Below are positions 11,672 to 21,599 of a stretch of DNA of 64,000 bases, in pieces (positions within the stretch are counted from its first letter, which is position 1; every line of letters starts with the position of its first letter). The DNA is taken from contig CM030365.1 in the NCBI GenBank assembly GCA_017893485.1, positions 48,729,712-48,793,711 of the forward strand, read 5' to 3'. The DNA comes from Hemerocallis citrina. Lineage: Eukaryota > Streptophyta > Magnoliopsida > Asparagales > Asphodelaceae. A program made the translations under genes and the position numbers. The notes below the pieces were generated by a model, which saw only the letters and a list, made by a program, of their open reading frames with translations, did no database searches and was not told the DNA's origin.

Positions 11672-12737
11672 AGATGGACAACTCTTATATTTTCGCTACC
11701 CTAACGGACATTCAAGCAACTCTTGCTAATATCAATCAAAGACTTGAGAAAGTATAATTAAATCAAACTGTTGCCCCTGAGCTTCATGTTAATCGTCAGA
11801 TCCCTCAAGGGAATGTTCATGACGATCAACGACAAGAACATGACCCTGACGAACAATACAAGAAGAACGTTAAGGCTGACGTTCCCCACTTTGAAGGCCA
11901 CATGGAACCCCAAGCTTATCTCGATTGGATCCGTGCGATGAACCACTATTCTGTGTGGTTGACATGAATGAAGCCCTGAAAGTTAAATTTGCCACGATGA
12001 AATTGACTGGGAAAGCTCAACAACACTGAACCAATCTTGAACACGCCCGCTGAGATCGAGGGCTGGCACCCATAGCCACTTGGAAAGCTATAAAAGAGAA
12101 GCTCACTGAGAGATATGTATTTTTATCATTCCACACCCGATTGCTAGATTTGTGAAACCAGCTCTATCAAGGAAGCAAATCCACCCATGGGTATGTTGAT
12201 AAGTTTGATGACTTTCTTATTCGGTGCAATACCCTAGGTAAAGAGAGCGAAGAACAAACTCTCTAGATTCAGAGCTGGATTATGAGCCGATCTGAGGAAC
12301 GAGCTAATTCATAGAAATGTGGACTCATTAGCAGTGGTTTAGGCCCTTATCCTCGATATGGATTCCCTTAAAGCAAGTTTCCATGACAAGTCCAGCAATT
12401 CGATAGATCATTCCTCTAGAATGACCCCCCTAATCCCTCTAGACCTGAGCACTCCTTTCCTCAGTACCTTAACAAGTCTTACCCAAGCAAGCACACTTCA
12501 AATCCCTATTCACTTAGAAATGACAACACAGATAAGAACATTAAAAGAGACTATTATAAGATTGATCCTCTCACTAAGTTCTATAAATGCAAGGGATACG
12601 GCCATGTTGCTGACAACTGTCCCAGCTCCAGTAGGATCAACATTGTAGAAGGTACCGCTGTCATCGTTGATGAGCCCGACAATGAGTTTATCTATGAACT
12701 TCATGTAAGTGATGACTTTAAAGAAGAGAATGACTAG
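11672..12737 (+). pseudogene. gag remnant of A1
   Basis: The frame starting ATGGACAAC is broken by stops from about 11,755. Recognisable gag pieces are KADVPHFEGHMEPQAYLDWI near 11,873, KVKFATMKLTGKAQQH near 11,982 and a zinc-knuckle remnant KCKGYGHVADNCPS near 12,588. The remnant knuckle has lost the first Cys of CX2C. Gag would package element RNA into particles; this copy cannot be translated as one protein. Confidence 0.65.
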
Positions 12738-12929
12738 TTCCTCAATTGTATTCAGTCTATCCAGTCACATTCATTAAATGTACCTGAGTCACCCATTCTT
12801 TCCTAAGTCACTTGGCAGCCTATAAATTTTATCCATGTGTTAGAACATCCTAGAATTACAGAGTCTGCACCCATATTTGCATATCACATTCATGACTTGT
12901 ATAGATAAATTTCCAAAGAAATTAATCAG

Positions 12930-13500
12930 AATAATTTTAACTACAAGTTAATAGCAGATAGTAGAAGGAAATTTATAACTTTTGATGTTGGTGACGAAGA
13001 GATGGTTCGGATTCGTCTGGAACGGCTTCCAGCTGGATCCGTTAAAAACTTGAACATGCGTACTATAGGTCCATTTACGATTCTACATACAATCAATGAT
13101 AATACCTATGTTGTTGACCTTTCTAAAGGTTTTAGCATAAGTAAGACTTTCAATATTGAGGATCTAGTACTCTATGAAGGCTCAAAATTTAACCCTAGAA
13201 ATTTTCTTATAGATGAGCCTACCCTGCAGCCTAATGATGAGATTCCCATATTTACCCCTCGACCTGATACTATTTACTCACCAACAGAAGAATTGAATAA
13301 TATTTTATATGATCAGATAATCTCTATAAGAGATGGTGGTATTCATAGGTATTTGGTAAGGTGGAAGAACAAGCCGAAGTCGGATGATACTTGGAGTGAT
13401 CGTGAGGGGATCCCGCTCTTGGATCTAGATCTTTCGGAGCACCATGACAGGATCACTGGTTTTGACTCAACTAGGTCGAGCCCTCTCCCACCCGGAGAGA
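12930..13500 (+). pseudogene. Integrase C-terminus and chromodomain of A1
   Basis: The reading frame from about 12,940 to the 3' LTR contains the GPFTILHTINDNTYVVDL-type integrase C-terminal fold and a chromodomain (YLVRWKNKPKSDDTWSDRE near 13,350). It ends PPGEND just at the LTR. Chromodomains steer integration to marked chromatin in this group. The upstream catalytic core is absent, joined here to a gag tail by an internal deletion of several kb. Confidence 0.75.
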
Positions 13501-13501
13501 A

Positions 13502-14726
13502 TGATAAGGACATCAAATCTGTTTTATTTTGTTTTGGCAATTATAGCCATATGTAGTAATTTTACGATTTGTAATCTTTCTTTTATGCATTAGAATATTT
13601 CTGAGATTTTAGAATATTTGAGATTTGTATCAAGATTTGTTTTGAGCCTATATATTAGAATTGAGATTAATGAGAAGTAATGATATTCTTGATTAAAAAA
13701 ATTATTGTGTTGTGTTGCTCTTCATCCCTTTTTTGTGTGATACAATTGAGATACAATTATTAGAATTTGTGATAAATCCTAATAAAACTATTAGGGTTTG
13801 TGATAATTCCTAATAAACTTTTAGGGTTTGTGATAAACTCTAAAACTACCCCCAAATCCCTAAATTAAAATTCCAAATCCTAATCCCCAAATTACTTAAT
13901 ACCCTAACCCTCTCTCTTCTTCATCTTCCCTCTCTCTCTCCCGACTGCCAACTACCAACCCCGACCAGACACTGTCGTTGCAGTACCTCCCCGCCGCCAC
14001 TCACATCCCGTCGACCACCCTCTGCCGATCTCCTTCCCCTGTCGCCACCACCACCTCGTCCCCAACTCCTCGACTCTGCCTCCCAACCCTGACCACATCT
14101 CCATCCCTCCTGCTCCTCGTCACCATCGCCCCAACTGTGACCTCCACACTCCCTTCCACCACTCGGCTCTGCGTCCTCCATCACCGTCTGCATCCCGTCA
14201 CCCCCACCATCTGCACCCTCCGAGCCCCTCAAGCAGCCCCAACGCCATTGCATTCCCTTTCCTCCTTCTCGCTGCATCCGGTATCCCTCCTCCATCGTTG
14301 CAGCTACTATTGCTTCAGATCTGATCTAGTTCCTTGGTTTGGTTTGGCTGGGGATCTGTTTCGTGGGAATTTCTTAGAATTTGGTCAACTCTTTCCACTT
14401 CTCAAATATCCATGTTACTGATTTATCATCTCTATTATATTATTTGATTTATCTGTCGTCCACAAATATTGAGAGTAAGCGTTTCTAGTTGCTAATTAGA
14501 TTACAAATCAATATTGCATATTTTACTTGCTAAGAACGCTTAGGAATATAATTATTGATCGTTAGAACTGAATTGTTAATTGGGCTTGTTAAACATAATT
14601 CAATTCTTGAAAATCCATCGAACTAATTAACTGTTTTAAATCCTAACTTGATCCGCATTACATGTTGGTAAAATTAATCCTTTAAAATTCTTGGAAATTC
14701 TCTATTTGGGATTACGTTTTACATCA
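13502..14726 (+). repeat. 3' LTR of element A1
   Basis: Starts TGATAAGGACATC, ends TTTTACATCA, and is colinear with the 5' LTR over its whole length but clearly diverged, so the insertion is old. Confidence 0.85.
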
Positions 14727-14947
14727 CACACACTTCTGATTGTGTCCATTTTTTTGTCCTTCATGTCATTTTTGACTTGCATAGTTGTCTTGAACTTTCT
14801 CTTTTGATTGCATCAATTCTTCTTAGAGTATGTTTATTATGACAATGACCGTCTTTCGCTTAAATCAGTATGACCTCACTCTCTCTCTTGCCCTTTCCTC
14901 CGTTTGTTTGATATAACCAAAAGCTGAAATAAATTACGTTATATAGT
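14727..14947. other. Short anonymous stretch between A1 and the A2 solo LTR
   Basis: About 220 bp of non-repeat DNA ending in ATAGT, the left copy of the A2 target duplication. Its original neighbour is the DNA after 46,095. Confidence 0.7.
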
Positions 14948-15344
14948 TGATGAGAACATCAAATCTGTTTATTTTTATTTTGAGATTTAGCCATATGTAG
15001 TTTATTTGAGAAATTTGTTTTAAATTTGAAAGATTTGTTTTAGATTTATTTGATATTTGTTTTGGATTTGTTTTGAATCTATATATAGGCCCTAAGAATA
15101 ATGAGAAAATATGATATTCTTGATTTAAAAAATTATTGTATTGAGCTATTGCTCTTCATCCCTCTTTTTGTGTGAGATAATTGAGAGAATTATTAGGGTT
15201 TGTGAGAAATCTTAATAAATTATTAGGGTTTGTGATAAACTCTAAAACTACATTCAAATTCCCAAATTAAAATCTCAAAATCCTAATCCCCAAATCCAAC
15301 TCAAAGTCAACCCTAACTCCCTTCTCCTTTTTCTCCACTGCATC
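14948..15344 (+). repeat. Solo LTR A2, part 1 (left of element B)
   Basis: Begins TGATGAGAACATCAAATCTG and follows the A1 LTR, preceded by ATAGT. It is cut at GCATC (15,340-15,344) by element B and resumes at 39,593. Confidence 0.88.
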
Positions 15345-15940
15345 TGATATGGCTAAAAATGGGGATAAATCAGAACCGTCCAAATCGGGCACGAATCTTG
15401 AAATCCGGGGGTAAAACGGTAATTTCACCTACCAATGGGTCTGAAGTGGGTACTGGATCTCCTCCTCGAAGACCCACTAACCCGCGAACGGATCCACCTC
15501 AACTGGGTGCGGGTTTCAACCCGCAGCAAACCTGGTCCAGAAAGGATAGAATTAGGGTTTCTGATTAAATCCTAATCAACGGCCCTGATTCATAACTATC
15601 CCTTCACTGGGGATTAGGGATTGCTTTCCTTATCTAACCACAGGGAGATTACATTCCTAATCTAATCCCAGCGGTGCCTATAAATATCCCCCATCCATCT
15701 TCATTAAGAGGTAATCAATCTTTGCCAGTTTTTGCGCTCTCTTATAATCATCCCTGATTACTGACTTGAGCGTCGGAGGGTGCGTCGCCGGAAACAACCC
15801 CGATGTCTCGCACTTTTTGCAGGTGCACTGCGGGAGACAACGTCAAACTCCGGCGGAACAGGTAACAGGTTTGCTATTCAGTTTTCCTAAGAATTCACAA
15901 ATACTATCTGTTTGCCCCCACACCAGATTCAGCGGCAACA
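15345..15940 (+). repeat. 5' LTR of element B
   Basis: TG...CA borders. A TATA box TATAAATA lies at 15,679-15,686 (its 3' LTR counterpart is at 39,325-39,332), giving an expected start of transcription near 15,710. Confidence 0.9.
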
Positions 15941-15943
15941 GAT

Positions 15944-15960
15944 TGGCGCCGTCTGTGGGA
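15944..15960 (+). promoter_or_regulatory. Primer-binding site of B (TGGCGCC type)
   Basis: TGGCGCCGTCTGTGGGA lies 3 bases after the LTR. This is the PBS form usual for Tat elements; I do not assign the tRNA from memory. Confidence 0.8.
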
Positions 15961-16012
15961 AACTAACGAATACCAACCTCCCCTCTTCCCGTTGGTCAGA
16001 TCTTCTCCAGCC

Positions 16013-16948
16013 ATGCCTCCTAGAAAAGTCAAATCCAGAGGGTCCAACCGAGGACCCAACCCCGATCAGCAACAGGAAGTTCCCCCCCTCAGCCCGCTCA
16101 ACAACAGGGGCAACTTCCTCCTCAAGCCGTGGACCCTCTTCAACAGGACCTACCTCCTCCTCAGAATCAACAACCACCTAAGGGTCCCAACCTGCAGAAA
16201 CAACCTCTCCATCCGGACCACGTCTCCATCCACAATGCCTCTTCGGATTCGATGGCCTCCCACAATCCCCAAGTTTCCGACCTTCGCAACACCGTCCTCA
16301 ATCGGCAGAAGGATGAGGATCTTCGCCGCCGTCTGGATGAAAAGCGGGTCCGAGAGGGAGCCTCCCGCCAACACCGTCCGGATGAGCGATCTCCTCACCG
16401 CCGTGACAACAGAAGGTCCCCCGTCCGAAGGGGGCGGAGAGAGTCCCCCGAACATCACAGAAGAAGACCACACTCCCCTGTAGGTCGGCAGCAGCCTAGG
16501 AACGATGAGGCACCCATCACCCGTGTCGAGTTCCAGCAGTTCCAAGCAACCGTCCTACAAGCGCTGAATCTCCGTCCCAACGCCAATGCTCCGAAGATCC
16601 CCTCCCCTCCTCATGTCCGAAGTCCTCGCCGACGATCCCCAACTCCTCCTCCAGCTCCTAGCAACTCTCGGCACATGCCAAATCCTCGCCGCTCCAGGAG
16701 CTACCGTCGTCGTAGCCCCCGCTCTCCCTCGTACGAAGACGAGTCTAGAGGCTCGGTTGATTACCATCGAAGGGATGACGCTGTCTACCGCCGTCTCCAC
16801 GAAATGGAGAGGCGCTTGGGTCGGTTAGACCGAGAAGAGGAGCTTAGAGGAAGGACCCTTCGTCCTAGTCGACCTCCTTTTTCCCGAACCATAATGGATG
16901 CACTCGTACCAATCGGCTTCAAGCCTCCTCAATTTGAGACCTATTCCG
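16013..16948 (+). pseudogene. gag of B, N-terminal part
   Basis: ATG at 16,013 starts MPPRKVKSRGSNRG. A one-base slip in the C run at 16,082-16,088 moves the frame to the one that stays open to the insertion of C. The protein is Gln/Pro-rich, then strongly Arg/Ser/Pro-rich (RRSPVRRGRRESPEHHRRR region), and ends RTIMDALVPIGFKPPQFETY, the usual entry to the Tat capsid domain. Element C cuts the codon after TYS; the frame resumes exactly after the duplicated TTCCG at 27,869. Role: particle formation and RNA binding. Disrupted by C and by the frameshift. Confidence 0.8.
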
Positions 16949-17167
16949 TGTAATACCCCGATCTTTTATTTAAAGATTATTTGTTTATTCATATGGTGTG
17001 CTGGTATAGCATGTTGACTAATATTTTCTCCTATGAGTATTTTTCCTTGAAACCCAATGTCGTTTTATTCATTTTCTTTTATTGTGCCCAAATGAATTTA
17101 AGCCTATTTTTGTGTAACACTTCTTATACATTATATTTTAGTACAACTTTATTAGTGGGTGTGCATG

Positions 17168-17437
17168 CACGTGCATTCCGCATGCACGAGCATTGAACAC
17201 CTCTTCTTTGGCCGGATTGTGAGTAGGATAGTGGGGTTTTGTGTGTACACGTGCGCTTTATGTACACGTGCAATGAGCACATTTCTTGACCGGATTGTGG
17301 GTGTGTGGGCTTAGATCATGGGTAGTTATCCTGAGTTGTGGGTAGTTTTTACAACCCCCAAATCAATCTCAGCCCTTAATCCTCCAACTCCCTAATAGAT
17401 CTCAACCCTTCATCCTATTTATCTTCTAGTATAAATA
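17168..17437 (+). promoter_or_regulatory. Predicted LTR-C promoter: three CACGTG boxes and TATAAATA
   Basis: CACGTG cores (G-box type) are at 17,168-17,173, 17,248-17,253 and 17,265-17,270. TATAAATA is at 17,430-17,437, so transcription should begin near 17,460. Each CACGTG sits in a local 'tgcacgtgca' or 'gtacacgtgc' context, and both halves are followed by 'ggccggattgtgagt' / 'gaccggattgtgggt', an old duplication. The same set is found 8087 bp downstream in the 3' LTR. G-boxes bind bZIP/bHLH factors in plants; activity here is inferred. Confidence 0.6.
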
Positions 17438-17763
17438 CCCCCTACTATTCCCTATCTCTTTTACACTTAAAATTTCCTGAGATTTTAGAGAGTATCTGTG
17501 AGTTGTGTGGGAGTTTTCTGTGGAGGCAAGCAGCATTGCTGAGGAGTCGGAGTGGAACAAAGGAACAAGAAGTGCTGCGCTATATTGAAGGACTTTGCGG
17601 GATTTCGTTATTTTCTTCATAAAAGGTGGGTGTTTCTCAGGACTTCTAATGTAGGAATAATACTACAATTGTTATGATTGATACCATGTTATAGGAAGGG
17701 AATTGATTGCCGTAGAAATTGCTTGAACATGCTGTTAATGTTGAGAACGAGATTGTCGGTACA

Positions 17764-18526
17764 GTCGACTGCCACAAGAGTCAGCCGACTGGTACGAGAC
17801 AATATTTCTTATAGTGTACTGATGAACATGTGTGTGAGTAGACATGATGGTGTGATTGTTAGATGTATATTTTCCCTATGACACATATGATGGAGGGAAG
17901 GCAATAAATGAATGGAAAAGAACCAACGGTGAATTATAATTATCGGCACAGTCGACTGCCATATGAGTCAGCCGACTGGTACCGTATTTTGAGTACGATC
18001 TGTTTGGAAGTTTCATGAATTAAGATATTCCTTTATGTAGACTCAGCATGATAATTCGAGAGTCATATCTTTATCTTCGTACGACAGTTATGAATATGTA
18101 TGAATGCATGTTTAAAATATTTTCCCTAAAGAAAGAGTATACTAGTGAAGTGAGAATTCATGTTGAGAGACTACTGAACAAAAAGAGACTCTGCTGTTGA
18201 AACATGACTTTATGCGTACTGTAAATTGACACCATGATGCAAGTGCATGTGAGAACTGTAATTAATCTCTTTTTATTTGAAAATGGATCTGTCCAGTCGA
18301 CCGAATGCGTGTAGCAAGTCGACTGACCTGGACTTTGAATTGTGCTGTTTGAAATCCTAGAACAGACGACTGATGAACGAATAGTCGACTGTCATGGGGA
18401 CAATATTGTGAACATGGAAGGTTGCGGGACAGGCGACTGGTTGTGTACAACAGTCGACTATCCCGAGCTGTTATGAATGATGCTATACGTGACTGTATAA
18501 GTCGACTGGTATTCTTCCAAGTCGAC
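17764..18526 (+). repeat. Cluster of GTCGAC(TG) dyads in LTR C
   Basis: GTCGAC begins at 17,764, 17,951, 18,296, 18,318, 18,384, 18,453, 18,501 and 18,521. Four near-copies (GCCGACTG twice, GACGACTG, GGCGACTG) lie among them, mostly spaced 20-40 bp in pairs. The cluster is downstream of the predicted TATA box, so it would be in the transcribed leader. All copies recur in the 3' LTR. Confidence 0.85.
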
Positions 18527-19785
18527 TGTACAGAGTAGATTTTTGATAATTTGATTCATGTTATTTACTGTTGGTAATGATGAACTTTATGCTTTTATCG
18601 ATGGATTCTGGTTATGGCTGTATGAATTATGTGAAAGGAATCATAAATGAGAATTGAGAACTAAATGAATAATTATGAAAGGCTAATCATGATGAGAAAG
18701 TCTGTGAGACTCTAAAATGAATTACGAGCTGATGATGCTCAATTGGGTATTGTGAATTTGAAATTGAACGAAGGAGTAGCTAAGTCTCCCCGGCAGCGAA
18801 ATGAAATGAATTGAGAAATAGACCAGGTTGGTCAAGTGAAATGAAATGATAAGTCCGGTTGATGGAGAGGCTAACTCTAGAGCTTGATTTTATTCATGAT
18901 TCTAATGTAACTTAAATACATAGTGTGGAGGTGATGAAGGTGAGAGAAAAACATGAGTATGAGAGCTAGGGTACGGTGCGGGTGTGTGAGCCGCAGAATG
19001 CATGCTTGATGCGTCAAGACATGGCGCGGGCACAACTCAGTAATGATCGGACTCTAGTCACGCTTGTGGGATGTTTTGGTGACTGCAAGAGGAGTGTGTT
19101 CAGGGAGGAGGCTGGATTGTCGCAGAATGCATGCTTGACGAGTCAAGACATGGCGCGAAATTCTACTCCAGGGGCCAGGATACATGCTTGTACTCATAGG
19201 ATCATCTAAGATACTCATTGGAATTACAGAAGTAGAGTAAGTCATGGCGGGGGATTGAACCCTACAAAAATGAAGAACGATTAAGAGGCTTGCCCTCGAA
19301 CCTATGTAGTATGGGATGCATAGAATTCGAACAAGTGCGCATTAGTGTCATGTTAATAAATTGCATTAAGGATTTAAGTGCACAATCACGACACGACATC
19401 ATTAAAAGTTCCCTCTTATTTGCATGCTTATGTTGAACAAGTTTGTGATTTGTAAGAAATGAGATTCATTATACTGTTTCTGGCATAGAGAGGATGGCCA
19501 TGAATAATTATCGTCGGTTGAATAAACTGACGTACCCACAGTGTTGTATGCAGGATAAATTACATGTAAGGAGGAATGGATGCATAAAGAGTTTATCATG
19601 TTGTTGTTCATTTATGTAAATATTGTATATTTTGCTTCCGCTGTGTAAATTCAAATGTAATGTGTTGTAAACTCTGATGTAAAAGAAAAGTTTTAAAATT
19701 CCTTGTAAAATTGTATGTGAAGGAAGCGAAAAGATCCTGAAGAACATCTCGAATTCAGTAATTTGGGATTCGGGGCGTTACAGAG

Positions 19786-19797
19786 TGGTATCAGAGC
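19786..19797 (+). promoter_or_regulatory. Primer-binding site of C (initiator Met tRNA type)
   Basis: TGGTATCAGAGC lies 3 bases after the 5' LTR, the standard plant Ty3/gypsy PBS. Confidence 0.9.
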
Positions 19798-19950
19798 CAC
19801 GCTTTCTATGCTTTCACACTTGTACAAATTTATAAGGAACGACACCCTAGATGTGGACATTAGAGTGTGTGTTTGGATTTAGAGATTTAAATGTAAGTGA
19901 CTTACATTTGTGTTGCTCTATGATTTATGCTTCTTCCTCTCTATTCTAAG

Positions 19951-20379
19951 ATGGCTGATCACTTCGACCCTGCTGCAGGCGACGACTGGCACATTATTGA
20001 GGAAGAGTACCATCCTGGACAGGCTGATTCTGAGGACGAGTATCACCCTGGGCAAGCTGATTCAGATGATGAGGAGTACCCTGAATCTCGAGAGATCACC
20101 CCACCGCCGAACTCACCTGACGATTCTTCTTCTTCCGATGAAGAAAAGGGACCAGCTCTGAGTGGCACTGTGGCTTCTCTTCAGAGGCAAGTGGATACCC
20201 TGAAGTATAGAGTTGGAGTTTTGGAGGCTCAGATGGAGAAGCGGAATGCTGACTATTCTGTTCTTAGCCATCGGATTTGGGAACTTGAGATGAAAAAGAA
20301 CCTAACTGATGTGCTGAAGGATGAGGTGGATGAACTGCGGGATGAACTTCGAGCAGCGAAGAGGACCCGTAGAGATTAG
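19951..20379 (+). CDS. Extra acidic coiled-coil ORF upstream of gag in element C
   Basis: A 142-residue protein from the ATG at 19,951, which follows a pyrimidine-rich 'ttctaag'. Residues about 16-50 are acidic with a repeated EYHPGQADS unit; residues 50-70 are Pro/Ser/Asp-rich. From about residue 72 the heptad-rich stretch (LQRQVDTLKYRVGVLEAQME onward) predicts a coiled coil ending in a basic RTRRD tail. No enzyme motif is visible and I do not recognise a family. It precedes gag by 143 bp, in the same reading frame. Extra ORFs before gag are known in some other plant LTR elements (for example Ogre). It could be a Gag partner or RNA/DNA-binding accessory protein; that is inference. Open and undamaged, like its neighbours. 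Confidence 0.7.
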   Translation: MADHFDPAAGDDWHIIEEEYHPGQADSEDEYHPGQADSDDEEYPESREITPPPNSPDDSSSSDEEKGPALSGTVASLQRQVDTLKYRVGVLEAQMEKRNADYSVLSHRIWELEMKKNLTDVLKDEVDELRDELRAAKRTRRD

Positions 20380-20522
20380 ATTGTCCTAGTTTCTATCTTC
20401 TTCTATTCTGATGTTAAGAAATGTTTTACTTCGAATGTATAAACTTTGAAATTCAATGAAATGAAAGTTGGTTTAAATTCTTGTTTTATACTTCGAATTT
20501 GATGGATCTTTTGCATCAGAAT

Positions 20523-21527
20523 ATGGCGAGAAGGGGAGCCAGGAATGGTGAAGGTTTGGACCTGGAGGCCGAGTTTGCAAGGGTTTACCAGACGCTGAAT
20601 GCAGTGGCTGCAAACCAAGGAAGGGGACCGGTGAATCCAGTACCCGAGGCAATTAAGCTAGTGGAATCGTTCAAGAGAATGAAACCACCAGTGTTCGAGG
20701 GAAAGTCAGACCCAGATGCGGCCGATAACTGGATTCGGCAAGTGGAGACAATCTTCGAGGTGTTGGAAACACCGGAGGGCAGCAAGGTCAAGTTGGCGAC
20801 TTTGCAGTTGGAGAAGGATGCGGCTGTTTGGTGGCAGTCGATGAAGAGGACTATAGGCGGCTTGTTGCTTGGCTGGGAGGAATTTCTGGAAGAATTCCGC
20901 AGCCATTATTTCCCCTCCGACGTCCAGGAGAAAAAGGCCATGGAGTTTCTGTCACTTCAGCAAGGCAGCATGTCAGTAAGGGAGTATGAGACTAAGTTTA
21001 CTCAGCTCTCCAGATACGCTCCAGAACTGGTGATGGATGAGGCGAAGAAGGCTCGCAAGTTCGAGCATGGTCTGAGGCCGAGCTTGAGGTCTCGCATGAT
21101 ACCTCTTGGTATCAGGAGATTCGATAAGCTGGTGAAGAGGGCGGCAGCAACGGAGGCGGATATGGAGCAGTTCCATGTTGCTCAGCACCAGAAGAGCAAC
21201 TGGCAGTCTGGGAAGAGGCCCGCGCCATCGGGGAGTTTCAAAGGGCAACCATCTGCACAGAAGTTCAAACCGACAGGGGCGAACGCTGTCAGTGTAGCTG
21301 GAAGACCTGGAAACGATACAGGGAGACCTTCTGCAGTCACTTGCTTTAACTGTGGTGAAGTGGGACATTACCAATCTCGATGTCTCAAACCACGGGCTGG
21401 CAATCACAATGTGCTAATACAGCAGGCTGGGAAGAGGCCGTACCAGTCAGGGCGAGTATTTGCTTTGACAGAAGCTAATGCTGAGGAGGCGGATCAGGTC
21501 ATCTCTGGTACGAGGGCTGATGTTTAG
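20523..21527 (+). CDS. Gag polyprotein of element C
   Basis: Begins [18 protein letters not shown] at the ATG 20,523, chosen because the upstream in-frame codons belong to the leader and the ATG follows a 'ttgcatcag' acceptor-like site. Capsid-type retrotransposon gag domain: [20 protein letters not shown] near residue 48, then [10 protein letters not shown] and the [20 protein letters not shown] stretch. A zinc knuckle [14 protein letters not shown] (CX2CX4HX4C) lies near residue 277. It ends [10 protein letters not shown] at the stop 21,525-21,527. The last codons lie inside a possible 92-bp intron, removal of which would join Gag to protease. 334 residues; intact. Confidence 0.9.
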   Translation: MARRGARNGEGLDLEAEFARVYQTLNAVAANQGRGPVNPVPEAIKLVESFKRMKPPVFEGKSDPDAADNWIRQVETIFEVLETPEGSKVKLATLQLEKDAAVWWQSMKRTIGGLLLGWEEFLEEFRSHYFPSDVQEKKAMEFLSLQQGSMSVREYETKFTQLSRYAPELVMDEAKKARKFEHGLRPSLRSRMIPLGIRRFDKLVKRAAATEADMEQFHVAQHQKSNWQSGKRPAPSGSFKGQPSAQKFKPTGANAVSVAGRPGNDTGRPSAVTCFNCGEVGHYQSRCLKPRAGNHNVLIQQAGKRPYQSGRVFALTEANAEEADQVISGTRADV

Positions 21528-21599
21528 TGTGGTTTTTGTCATTTCTTCTTCCCGTTCATAGCATGAAACTGTTATGTAATGATGTATGTTATGTAACAG
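21508..21599 (+). promoter_or_regulatory. Candidate 92-bp intron joining gag to pol in element C
   Basis: The segment begins GTACGAGG and ends TGTAACAG, with a T/C-rich tract (tttttgtcatttcttcttccc) and candidate branch A residues in between. The gag codon split at 21,507 rejoins 21,600 as a Gly codon, and the reading continues VISG-ELYING into the protease. Unspliced RNA gives Gag with the stop at 21,525. The pol frame is closed upstream by TGA at 21,518, which leaves almost no overlap for ribosomal frameshifting. Both frames and both splice signals are seen directly; actual splicing is inferred. Confidence 0.6.

Larger units (their letters stand above)
10114..14726 (+). mobile_element. Ty3/gypsy LTR retrotransposon A1, internally deleted
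   Basis: Two direct LTRs of about 1.2 kb (TGATRAGGACATC...TTTTACATCA) flank a 2.2-kb interior with a PBS, a gag remnant and the end of integrase plus a chromodomain. Protease, RT, RNase H and most of integrase are missing, so the element cannot replicate by itself. The flanks cacag/cacac are compatible with a 5-bp target duplication carrying one change. Family: a chromodomain-bearing Ty3/gypsy element; the clade is uncertain. Confidence 0.85.
16949..19782 (+). repeat. 5' LTR of element C
   Basis: A very long LTR. From 5' to 3': CACGTG boxes at 17,168, 17,248 and 17,265; a TATA box at 17,430; a cluster of GTCGAC dyads at 17,764-18,526; and a 38-bp near-duplicate starting 'cgcagaatgcatgcttga' at 18,992 and 19,121. 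It ends TTACA before the PBS. Confidence 0.93.

Noticed and set aside
15912..16545. Competing reading frames on both strands at the start of gag in element B
   Set aside because: Shadows of the Arg/Pro/Gln-rich gag; only the frames that join to the capsid region are supported.
21518..21530. Programmed -1 frameshift between gag and pol of element C
   Set aside because: The pol frame is stopped by TGA at 21,518 and only a few bases overlap, with no clear slippery site; the splice model explains the frames better. Not fully excluded.
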